Assembly (NCBI GenBank): GCA_002495525.1
Contig: DAFS01000022.1
Span: forward strand, 1 to 24,833
DNA: 24,833 nt
DNA from: Euryarchaeota archaeon UBA89
GTDB lineage: Archaea > Thermoplasmatota > Poseidoniia > Poseidoniales > Thalassarchaeaceae
Direction: 5' to 3'
Part shown: positions 8,373-16,096 of the stretch, in pieces
Layout of the letters: each line of letters begins with the position of its first letter
Numbering within the stretch: position 1 is the stretch's first letter
The notes under the pieces: model-generated
The model's input: only the letters and a program-made list of their open reading frames with translations
Databases searched by the model: none
What the model was told of the DNA's origin: nothing
Translations under genes and position numbers: made by a program

Positions 8373-11252
8373 TTACTCCTCATTCTTTCTTTTACCTAAT
8401 TTCGATAGTCTTGATTCAAAAGCATCTTCATTTAGATTAGAGTTCTGTGGATGTATTTCTTTTTCGATAGAAATATCATCTGCCAATTCTACAATATCAT
8501 CTAATGCATCTTTAGTCATTGCTTTATCTAGAGAGTTACTAGCCATTTTAATATCAAACTTAGAACTAGAATTATTCTTAATAGATTCTTTTTGTTTCGA
8601 TTTACTCATAAAATCGGACTTAAAACCTCTAGAATCTATGGTTTCACTTTCTACGAAAACTTTTGTCTCTGGTTTTTTAATGAATTTTGACATCCATTCG
8701 CCTGCTGTTTGTTCATCTTCTTCTAAAGGTAATCCCAATCTTTTCCTATCTTGTTCTAATCGGTATTGAATTGCTTTGACTACACCAATGCTTCCGAAAA
8801 TAATTACAACTAGGCTGATTATCACTGTTTGCCATACTCTGAAGAATTCAACAATTTTTGAACCCCCCTCCTCATTCGTATTTTCTATTGTTTCTTGAAA
8901 TAAATCTCTTTCTTCAGTAATACTTTTTTCAAAAATTATTCTTGGATCTCTAATTGATCTAGCTTCAATTAATAGTGTAGGCCCTTCAAGGAAAAACATA
9001 TCTTCAGAAATTTCATCATAGGAAATATTCATCCATGCTGTAAAATTAATTGAATCCCCTACCTCGACATCTAAAACCTCAAACGAACGTGGGTTGTTAG
9101 AACTCTGCTCTTCCGCCTCTGGTGGTAATTCTAGCTCGAAGTCGGTGAATATATTACAATCTAAATTAACAACTATACCATCATTAATATTACCTTGATT
9201 TTCCATTGTCCATCGAGCTGAAATATTTACCGTTCTTTCTTCATAATTATAATCATGTAAATAATCTTCATTTATCAAATCCCAGCTGAAATAATCACCA
9301 ACAGTGACATCAAAAATTACTGTTTTAGGGCTCCACCCATCGACCCATAATTCGACTGTTATTTCTGTATTTTCACCAGAAAGGGCTCCCTCATTTACTG
9401 TAGCGTTCAGATAAATTTGATTTTTTATCTGACCTGGGTCTAAACTAATTACATTTTCACTTATTTCTAGGGCTATCCAATCAGGAGTATCCTTAATATT
9501 CAACTCAAAATCATAAGGAATATCTCCTGTATTTTCTACAATTAATTCTGTTCTACAACTATCGCCCGGTTTAGTTTCGAATTGACAATCTATGTTGTTT
9601 AATTCTAAGTTCCCTCCAGATCTAGGGACTATATTTACTCTCTGTGTTACATTAACTGCCTCTTCAGGACTTGCTGTACTCCAAACTTTAATTTCAAAGA
9701 ATATAGTACCTGTAATTAGGTATGGTGACTGAATCTGAAATCTAATTTTTCCAGTTTCATTAGGCCACATTGAATTCATTTCCATTTTATCCTGTATGAA
9801 TACATTCCAATCCTCTAATGCAAATGCTTGCGAAAAATCTCCTAATATGCTTCCATTTTCATCTATTGGTCTTACGCTCACTGCAATATCTCTTTGCGTA
9901 TTGCCCAGATTTCTTGCAGTCATTTCTATCGTTGCTACATCATACGGAGAAATTGAATAAGTCCCCCCTCCTTCTACAATTTCAACACCATGGAAGTAAC
10001 CATATTTCATTGAAAAATTATACCAATCAATACTTCCGGTATTATTAGATTTTATCTCCATTGAAAATTGGTGTAATGAGTTCGCTAGAGGCATTCCATT
10101 TTCTGTAACAGGTGCTGTGATTGAGAATTCTGCCCATTCAGTAGTATCTGATAATATTTCAAAATCAAATCCGTTTGATGAATCTGAAGAATATTCCCAA
10201 TCAATTAACCAATCATTAGGGCCATTAATCTTAATATTTACTATATCATTATTTTCTGCTAGGTTTGAATAATTCACATTTAAATTAATTAGAGCACCAG
10301 GATCGATTGCGAAAACTGAACCTGAATCTGGCCCAAATTCTACACCTGGCCCCTCTTCAATTTCAAATGGATATAGGTATCCAGGAGTATTATTAAAAAC
10401 AGTATCTGCCGCTACTTCTTGTAGTTCTAGAGCTCTTTCAAAGGATATTCCATCGGGGAAGTTTTCTCCAACTGGAGAATCTCCAGTAATTACTGCATGT
10501 AGGACACAAGATGTAAGATAAGTACCATCTAATGATGGATGCGACCCATCAGAGTAGAGACTTGAGAACGAGTTTTCTCCTTGTGATGGATCTATTCCTG
10601 TAACATTAACTTGATTGTAGATATTTTTGAATGCAAGGCCAGCAGGTGCGATGAAAACAGGTTTTTCAACTGTAGTTGTATTTTCAAGATACATTTCATA
10701 ACCTTGCTGAAGATGTAGTTGCATAGTTAAATAATCGGGATTCCTTTCAGTATTTGTCCCCTCCATTCTGCCCCAGGTCATCAGTAGAATTGTTTCTCCT
10801 CCTTCAGAATTTATTCTTTCATTTAGGTCTTTAATAGCATCCTTACTCTCTATCCAAAATTCAGAACTAGTTGTGAATGATGGTACCTGACTTTGTTCTT
10901 GTAGAACCACGTAATCATGACCCTCAGAAAGCTTCTGGTTTAATTCACTAGTTAGTTGATTCGCATCATCTGAATGTTGAGATAATCTCATGCCTCCTCC
11001 AGTCACAGATTCAACATCCGAATTTTGTCCCGAATCATCTAATATAGTTTCTAATTTTATATTCAAATCATTATGATCGGTATAAGAATTACCGATTAGT
11101 AATATATCCAAAGTTATTTGATTTTCATGGCCTTGTTCATGGTCTTTTGAAATAGTACTCATTTGCAGATTTAATGTATCATTATCTACAAAAAATCCTA
11201 CTTGTATTAATATTAAGGCTGCAATAAACACTGCCGCGAAACCTCGCCTCAT
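8373..11252 (-). CDS. Membrane-anchored extracellular SGNH (DUF4886-like) hydrolase with Ig-like domains
   Basis: The 959-residue protein has a signal peptide (MRRGFAAVFIAALILI...), then an SGNH hydrolase domain at about residues 45-265. Ser56 sits in LLIGNSYT, a Gly-rich block in TGGGMRL (84-90), VVLQEQS at 115-121, and the Asp235/His238 pair in SDGSHPS. This pattern is closest to the DUF4886 branch of the SGNH superfamily, whose members act on esters of carbohydrates or similar substrates; the substrate here cannot be read. About 500 residues of beta-rich, NEW3/Ig-like repeats follow (NTGDIPYDFEL, NLGNTQRDIAV). One membrane segment lies at about 805-825, then a 134-residue charged cytosolic tail. 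It heads the rnhB-gltX series, to which it has no evident functional link. A GGATG sits near the start, a weak ribosome-binding site. Confidence 0.87.
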   Translation of the reverse strand: MRRGFAAVFIAALILIQVGFFVDNDTLNLQMSTISKDHEQGHENQITLDILLIGNSYTDHNDLNIKLETILDDSGQNSDVESVTGGGMRLSQHSDDANQLTSELNQKLSEGHDYVVLQEQSQVPSFTTSSEFWIESKDAIKDLNERINSEGGETILLMTWGRMEGTNTERNPDYLTMQLHLQQGYEMYLENTTTVEKPVFIAPAGLAFKNIYNQVNVTGIDPSQGENSFSSLYSDGSHPSLDGTYLTSCVLHAVITGDSPVGENFPDGISFERALELQEVAADTVFNNTPGYLYPFEIEEGPGVEFGPDSGSVFAIDPGALINLNVNYSNLAENNDIVNIKINGPNDWLIDWEYSSDSSNGFDFEILSDTTEWAEFSITAPVTENGMPLANSLHQFSMEIKSNNTGSIDWYNFSMKYGYFHGVEIVEGGGTYSISPYDVATIEMTARNLGNTQRDIAVSVRPIDENGSILGDFSQAFALEDWNVFIQDKMEMNSMWPNETGKIRFQIQSPYLITGTIFFEIKVWSTASPEEAVNVTQRVNIVPRSGGNLELNNIDCQFETKPGDSCRTELIVENTGDIPYDFELNIKDTPDWIALEISENVISLDPGQIKNQIYLNATVNEGALSGENTEITVELWVDGWSPKTVIFDVTVGDYFSWDLINEDYLHDYNYEERTVNISARWTMENQGNINDGIVVNLDCNIFTDFELELPPEAEEQSSNNPRSFEVLDVEVGDSINFTAWMNISYDEISEDMFFLEGPTLLIEARSIRDPRIIFEKSITEERDLFQETIENTNEEGGSKIVEFFRVWQTVIISLVVIIFGSIGVVKAIQYRLEQDRKRLGLPLEEDEQTAGEWMSKFIKKPETKVFVESETIDSRGFKSDFMSKSKQKESIKNNSSSKFDIKMASNSLDKAMTKDALDDIVELADDISIEKEIHPQNSNLNEDAFESRLSKLGKRKNEE

Positions 11253-11288
11253 ATCGCATCCTGAGTGTTCTACTCTTTGATTATCTCG

Positions 11289-11308
11289 CTGTTTTGTTCA
11301 GAAAACAG
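11289..11308. promoter_or_regulatory. Inverted repeat between divergent genes, possible operator
   Basis: Arms CTGTTTT (11289-11295) and AAAACAG (11302-11308) are exact reverse complements around a 6-nt centre. The repeat lies between the SGNH hydrolase start (11252) and the small + strand ORF start (11345), where a dimeric regulator could bind. This is inference from symmetry and position. Confidence 0.3.
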
Positions 11309-11344
11309 GGAAGCGTTCAAGTCCTTAGTCGCTACTGTCAGTGC

Positions 11345-11533
11345 ATGGCGCCCATATGGCCATTCAGAAAGAAATCTTCTGGGAGGGAGAAATCTTCATC
11401 AATTGAAGAAAATATTGTAGTAGAATATGAAAGAGAAGTTAGAAGTGAGAAAAAAGAGGAAAAAGATCGCTCACACCTAACAAATAAAAATTTTATTGAT
11501 GCTATGACTTTACTCTCAGATGAGACTAAATGA
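11345..11533 (+). CDS. Small charged protein of unknown function (62 aa)
   Basis: A short ORF starting MAPIWPFRKKSSG, followed by a Lys/Glu/Ser-rich, probably unstructured or coiled middle (YEREVRSEKKEEKDRS) and a short C-terminal segment (NFIDAMTLLSDETK) that could form an amphipathic helix. The frame is open upstream to 11294, but that part would cover the inverted repeat and divergent promoter region, so I prefer ATG 11345. The stop lies 7 bp from the convergent pheT stop. No family is recognised. Its place between two minus-strand groups and the lack of stops over a gene-sized gap make it plausible but not proven. Confidence 0.5.
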   Translation: MAPIWPFRKKSSGREKSSSIEENIVVEYEREVRSEKKEEKDRSHLTNKNFIDAMTLLSDETK

Positions 11534-11540
11534 ATGTAAA

Positions 11541-13295
11541 CTAAATTACAGGATCGGATATTTTCCTACCTAGTGCATCTACATCGAATTCTCCTGCTTG
11601 AATCGGAACTCTCAAACCAAATTCGAATGATACTTTGGGGTCAATTTCTCCTATTTGTCCCACTTCGGTGTCACCAATCATTACTTTGGCACCTCTTCCC
11701 TTTATCCAAGGACCCTCATCCTGATTAATCCCTTCCCACTTCACTTCTGTAAGATTAGCTCCTAGGTCTCTAAGTAACGAACTAGCAATACCTTTTGCCG
11801 CAGAAAATCCTCCTCCAACCTCTGCACATGCCCATGAAAGACGAGTTTTATTTTCCGAATCTCTAACTACGTCTCCTAACTCATGTACTCTTTGAGGTAG
11901 TTCATGATGTCTATTTGCTGCTAAGAGATTTAGTAATGATGGAAGAATATATTGCCTCAACATCGTATGCTCTTTAGTAATAGGGTTTGAAATTATCGTA
12001 CTTTTATTTTCCTCACTCCACCTAACTCTTTCAAACTGGTCGCGTTTATTCGATAATGTTAGGCTTTGAGTTTCTTGTAATCCCAATGCACATAGACTAG
12101 AACTAATCCTTCTCTTCAGGTTAGAAGATGGTAAAGGAATTGCATCCAAATGTACCTCTGATAACTGTTCTGGTAGATTTCCATAGCCATATCCTATGGC
12201 AATATCCTCTACGATATCAACTGGATGCATAATGTCATTCCTCCATCTAGGCATTGAAATAATGTGCTCTATTTCACCCACTATACAATCTGCCCATTTC
12301 TCAATTTTATCTGGTCCATTAGTCACAGTTCTAGTATCTACTAACTCTCCACCCATTTTTTTAATTGAGTCTCCAATTTCTTTTTTGCTCAATTCAATTC
12401 CTAGAATATTTCTTATTAATCTGTTAGGAACTTTATGACATTTCGAATCACCCCTAGGGGTAGTTAATAATTCTTGATTCCAATTTTCAATTTGAATCGA
12501 TTCAATAACTCCTCCTCTTTCTGCAAGTGATAAGCATATCAAAAGTAAACATGCCTCACAAGCCCTTTCATCCCATCCTGTCACATCTATGAAAAAATCT
12601 CTTGTTTGCTCATTAACAGTAGTATGGTCTCCGTTTATTATAGGGGGGAACGAAAGAACTCTATCTTCAGAATCTATTATGACCGGAAATTCGTCCATTT
12701 CAGACATTAGATGAGCATATTCTTTACCTTTAGGGTGTAATTTCAATATATTCTCAATACTCATTTCCTTTTCTTCTGCCAATGGAATAAACTTGTATTT
12801 TTTATCAACAGAAATTACTTTGAATGGCGGACTTAATTTAGATAAATCATGAACTCCAATTGAAGCAAATTTTCTTTTTCTACCCAGAGTTAGATGTAAT
12901 TTTTCTTGGTGATCCATTAATGATTGAATAAAATCATCCTTTTCACTATGATTAGTTCCGTTATCAACACCTCTGACTACAGCTCCGAGAATGACTGGGC
13001 GTATATTTTCTAACGACTCATCGACTTCTAGTGTGATTCCTCCTTGTTCTATCTTAAGATTTGGAGAATCGTTTAGACCGTTCAGAAAGGCCCTAGCTGC
13101 TCTGGAAATAGTTTCGTGACTTAGTAAATCTGTTCTATCAGGGAAAATTTCTATTTCAATTCCTTCTTCATTATTTTCTTCTACCACACAACCTATCGAT
13201 GGCATTCTTTTTTCCCAATCCTTTGAATCATATTTTGTACCATTAATCTTGTGAAGATATTCTAAGATACTATGATTAAATTTTAGTGTCGGCAT
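11541..13295 (-). CDS. pheT: Phenylalanyl-tRNA synthetase beta subunit
   Basis: The beta subunit of the tetrameric PheRS, which with PheS charges tRNA-Phe. The 584-residue length and layout are those of the archaeal/eukaryotic short form, without the bacterial EMAP and anticodon-binding ends. Seen are the N-terminal MPTLKFNHSILEYL, IEIFPDRTDLLSHE, a B3/B4-type editing region in the middle, TTPRGDSKCHKVPNRLIRN, and HPVDIVEDIAIGYGYGNLP before the C-terminal catalytic-like core (ISNPITKEHTMLRQYILPS, HELGDVV). The frame runs back to a GTG at 13319 inside the upstream gene, but ATG 13295 matches the usual archaeal N-terminus. It has AGGTGA 4 nt before it, overlapping the upstream stop. The partner pheS is not in the window, which is common in archaea. 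Confidence 0.95.
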   Translation of the reverse strand: MPTLKFNHSILEYLHKINGTKYDSKDWEKRMPSIGCVVEENNEEGIEIEIFPDRTDLLSHETISRAARAFLNGLNDSPNLKIEQGGITLEVDESLENIRPVILGAVVRGVDNGTNHSEKDDFIQSLMDHQEKLHLTLGRKRKFASIGVHDLSKLSPPFKVISVDKKYKFIPLAEEKEMSIENILKLHPKGKEYAHLMSEMDEFPVIIDSEDRVLSFPPIINGDHTTVNEQTRDFFIDVTGWDERACEACLLLICLSLAERGGVIESIQIENWNQELLTTPRGDSKCHKVPNRLIRNILGIELSKKEIGDSIKKMGGELVDTRTVTNGPDKIEKWADCIVGEIEHIISMPRWRNDIMHPVDIVEDIAIGYGYGNLPEQLSEVHLDAIPLPSSNLKRRISSSLCALGLQETQSLTLSNKRDQFERVRWSEENKSTIISNPITKEHTMLRQYILPSLLNLLAANRHHELPQRVHELGDVVRDSENKTRLSWACAEVGGGFSAAKGIASSLLRDLGANLTEVKWEGINQDEGPWIKGRGAKVMIGDTEVGQIGEIDPKVSFEFGLRVPIQAGEFDVDALGRKISDPVI

Positions 13296-13299
13296 AGTG

Positions 13300-13305
13300 T
13301 CACCT
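13300..13305 (-). promoter_or_regulatory. Shine-Dalgarno site deciding the pheT start
   Basis: The minus strand reads AGGTGA here, 4 nt before the ATG at 13293-13295. It shares bases with the TAG stop of the upstream gene, which suggests coupled translation and argues against the in-frame GTG at 13317-13319. Confidence 0.65.
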
Positions 13306-14857
13306 AGTTTCCAAGCCACATTGGAAGTGGTCTATCATATCCAATTAATCTTAGACCAGAAATAGCAGCAGTATCATAATCAATCGCCCGTAAATTTCTT
13401 CGAGTAATCTCATTCAGATTCTGAACACCTAAATCTGACATCCAACCATTAATACTCGATTTCAGCCAGACAAGATTTTCTTCTAACTTCTCATCATTAT
13501 TTGGAGCAACAATCAATGAACAACCGGCACCTTTGGCTATGATAAAATCCTCCGCAGTCGGATTCTCATCTAATTTAATCAATAAATGTCTACCCTGTTC
13601 CTTAATATTCATTGCTCTTGAAGCTAAACCAATCCTAGGTAATGCAGCAGCAGCTCTGCTTCCACCGGGAGTTGCAGCATTGATAACTGCCCCATCCAAA
13701 TCTAAATCGATAATCATTCTGAGTAAATTTTCTACTCTATCCACTCTATCTCTTAACATCACAAGAGATTTTTTATTTATTTTACTTCTTAAAGACACAA
13801 TTAATGACTCTATTTCAGCATCATTCATTTTAGGTAGTGACTCTAAGTTCAGAACTATTCCTGAGCATTTAGGTAGATGTTCGGAAACTTTAACGATATT
13901 TTCTCGATCTATAATTAGTAAATCAGTTTCTCTGGGTGAATCTCTCACTAAAAATGGTTGTTCGGATGACATTTGTCCATCAGAGGATGTGACATCTTCT
14001 CTCTCAATAAGCCAAGGAATCGGGAAAATAACTCCTTCGTCTTCATCACCATCGATTGTTTTTAGTATTGTTTCACAATCTAGTTTTTCATGTAATAATT
14101 GATTATTTTTTCCTGAAGGTACTAGTAATATTTTTTCTAAACCTTCCATAATACTAATTTCTGGGTATTCAAAAACACTAGATTCCTTTTCTGAGGGTAT
14201 AATTACTAAAGCGTCTTTATTTATCGATAAACCGAGAGGCTCTAAGTGTTCAGATATTTCTAAAATTTCTTTTGGTTTTATTTCTCTAATATCTGAACCA
14301 CTCCCTGCTGAGGGACAATTCCCTGCGACTATTACTTTACCCCCAGTCATTCCTATTCCTGGCTCTTTTCCAACTGAACCTAAAACTATTATTGTTCCTC
14401 CAGACATTCCTGCTCCCACTCTTTCTCCTGCATGACCACGAACCAGAATAGTGCCTCCTTTCATAGATTCACCTGCGAAATTTGATACTGAACCTTGGAC
14501 ATTAATTCTCCCTCCTTCCATATTAGAGCCTATTCTATCTCCTGCATCCTTTTCGATAATCAATCTCCCATCTTCCTGAAATGCTCCGGCCATTGACGAA
14601 CATCCACCTTGAATAGTGAGGTTTCCTCCCCTATTCATTGCTCCACAGCATTCACCTAAGTTTCCTAGTAGTAAAACTCTAGATTTTTTTGGTAGATGAG
14701 TTATAACGCCGATTTCACCATTTTTAGGTTTCTCATCTCCATTCCTCCCCCATCCAATTCGTACTAATAGGTCGCGTTCCAATGCTTCTGCGAGCATTTT
14801 TTCAAGATCACGATTTAATTTAATGCTCTTAGCAGTGACCTCGCGCATAACTATCAT
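13304..14857 (-). CDS. GXGXG-domain protein fused to a degenerate glutamate-synthase-like barrel
   Basis: Residues of about 60-190 form a GXGXG right-handed beta helix, with repeated turns such as GGRINVQGSVSNFAGESM, GGTILVRGHAGERVGAGM and GGTIIVLGSVG. Such domains end GltB and make up FwdC of formylmethanofuran dehydrogenase. The C-terminal half resembles the end of a glutamate synthase FMN barrel: DGAVINAATPGGSRAAAALP aligns with the usual DG...GG(T)GAAP segment, and FIIAKGAGCSLIVAP with the GADAV strand. The C-terminus is LRAIDYDTAAISGLRLIGYD. The 3Fe-4S cysteines (C-x5-C-x4-C) are missing, as are amidotransferase and glutaminase parts. I use ATG 14857; ATG 14848 is nearly as good, and ATG 14908 lies too close to the likely TATA box. 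It is coupled to pheT. Function is unknown: possibly a scaffold or metabolic regulator and not a complete glutamate synthase. Confidence 0.75.
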   Translation of the reverse strand: MIVMREVTAKSIKLNRDLEKMLAEALERDLLVRIGWGRNGDEKPKNGEIGVITHLPKKSRVLLLGNLGECCGAMNRGGNLTIQGGCSSMAGAFQEDGRLIIEKDAGDRIGSNMEGGRINVQGSVSNFAGESMKGGTILVRGHAGERVGAGMSGGTIIVLGSVGKEPGIGMTGGKVIVAGNCPSAGSGSDIREIKPKEILEISEHLEPLGLSINKDALVIIPSEKESSVFEYPEISIMEGLEKILLVPSGKNNQLLHEKLDCETILKTIDGDEDEGVIFPIPWLIEREDVTSSDGQMSSEQPFLVRDSPRETDLLIIDRENIVKVSEHLPKCSGIVLNLESLPKMNDAEIESLIVSLRSKINKKSLVMLRDRVDRVENLLRMIIDLDLDGAVINAATPGGSRAAAALPRIGLASRAMNIKEQGRHLLIKLDENPTAEDFIIAKGAGCSLIVAPNNDEKLEENLVWLKSSINGWMSDLGVQNLNEITRRNLRAIDYDTAAISGLRLIGYDRPLPMWLGN

Positions 14858-14910
14858 GACTCTGAGGGTGTATTTAGTCTTGATTCTGACGGCTTGAAGG
14901 CCAATCATAG

Positions 14911-14960
14911 TATTAAATTTTTAAATTAAGTTCATAGTCGAAAAAGGGTATATTGATAGA
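14911..14960. promoter_or_regulatory. Divergent promoter region, GXGXG protein / gap
   Basis: An AT-rich tract, symmetric around AAATTTTTAAATT at about 14915-14927, is suited to be the TATA box of the minus-strand gene. TATATTGATA at about 14949-14958 lies roughly 50 bp before the gap ATG and could be its TATA box. Assigned from composition and distance only. Confidence 0.35.
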
Positions 14961-15004
14961 GTTTCTAGTCGGGCATGTTATTGTAAAGGGCAGTTAGTGA
15001 GATT

Positions 15005-16045
15005 ATGAATACAATTAAAGTTGCAATAAATGGTTTTGGTACTATTGGCAAGAGAGTAGCAGATGCTATAGATGCTCAAGAGGATATGGAAGTGATAGGG
15101 GTTACTAAAACAGGGCCGTCATTTGGGTGCGGACTTGCTAAAAAACGAGGCTTCCCATTGTTCTGTACATTTGATGACCAAGAAAAAATAAACTCTTTTT
15201 CTGAACAAGGCTATGATTGTAAAGGAGGTTTATCGGATTTGTTATCTATTGCGGATGTTGTAATTGATTGCGCACCTGGTAAAATGGGAGCAGATAATCT
15301 ACAAAAATATCAATCTGCAGGAGTCAAGTATATGTTTCAAGGTGGAGAAAAACACTCTTTAACAGGTTTATCTTATACCTCTTGTGCAAATCATTCGCAA
15401 AATCTCAATGCTCAAGGCACACGCGTAGTTTCATGTAATACGACTGGTCTCTCAAGAACGTTAGTTCCTCTGTATGATCATTGTGGCTCTCTGAAAGTTG
15501 AGTGTACGATGATTAGAAGGGCTGCTGACCCAGGAGATTCTAATAAAGGTCCAATTAATGCAATTAAACCGGTTCTAAAAGTGCCTAGTCATCATGGTCC
15601 AGATGTAATGACTGTTAAGCCAGAGATTGAAATTAACTCCTTAGCGGTTGCAGTACCTACAACTTTAATGCACGTTCATTCGATTATTGCGGATTTACCT
15701 GAGGGTCATGGTTTAACCACTGAATCAATTATTAAGATGTGGAAAGATTCTCCTAGAGTTATTGTTATGAGCGGTAAAGATGACAGAATCCCTACTACTG
15801 CAGAAGTGATGGAAATGGCTAGAGATATAGGTAGGAAATGGGGTGATTTACATGAAATATTTGTATGGGAAGATGGCGTTAAGTTGGTAAATAATCGATT
15901 ATATTACTTCCAAGCAATACACCAAGAAAGCGATGTGATTCCAGAAAATGTCGACTGTGTTAGAGCTTTGATGGGTACTGAAGAGGATTGGAAAACCAGT
16001 GTCGCAAAAACGGATTTAGCCATTTCTGCCTACTATGGTATCTAG
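15005..16045 (+). CDS. gap: Glyceraldehyde-3-phosphate dehydrogenase, archaeal (type II), phosphorylating
   Basis: Converts glyceraldehyde-3-phosphate, phosphate and NAD(P)+ to 1,3-bisphosphoglycerate, in either direction, in central carbon metabolism. The 346-residue protein has the dinucleotide-binding start VAINGFGTIGKRVADAI and the active-site segment SCNTTGLSR with Cys144. HHGPD at 196-200 supplies the catalytic His region. MFQGGEKH, MIRRAADPGDSNKGPINAI and VPTTLMHVHS are further archaeal GAPDH hallmarks. Length is normal for the family. It stands alone, with the divergent promoter region before it and the subtilase gene 51 bp after it. Confidence 0.96.
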   Translation: MNTIKVAINGFGTIGKRVADAIDAQEDMEVIGVTKTGPSFGCGLAKKRGFPLFCTFDDQEKINSFSEQGYDCKGGLSDLLSIADVVIDCAPGKMGADNLQKYQSAGVKYMFQGGEKHSLTGLSYTSCANHSQNLNAQGTRVVSCNTTGLSRTLVPLYDHCGSLKVECTMIRRAADPGDSNKGPINAIKPVLKVPSHHGPDVMTVKPEIEINSLAVAVPTTLMHVHSIIADLPEGHGLTTESIIKMWKDSPRVIVMSGKDDRIPTTAEVMEMARDIGRKWGDLHEIFVWEDGVKLVNNRLYYFQAIHQESDVIPENVDCVRALMGTEEDWKTSVAKTDLAISAYYGI

Positions 16046-16096
16046 AATCTTTGATTAATTTTCGATTCACCAAACGTTAACGGTCAAAAGGGCTTA

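Noticed and set aside
13533..14102. Plus-strand ORF of 189 codons
   Set aside because: It is antisense to the GXGXG/barrel protein, Ser/Ile-rich, and shows no recognisable domain; a shadow ORF.
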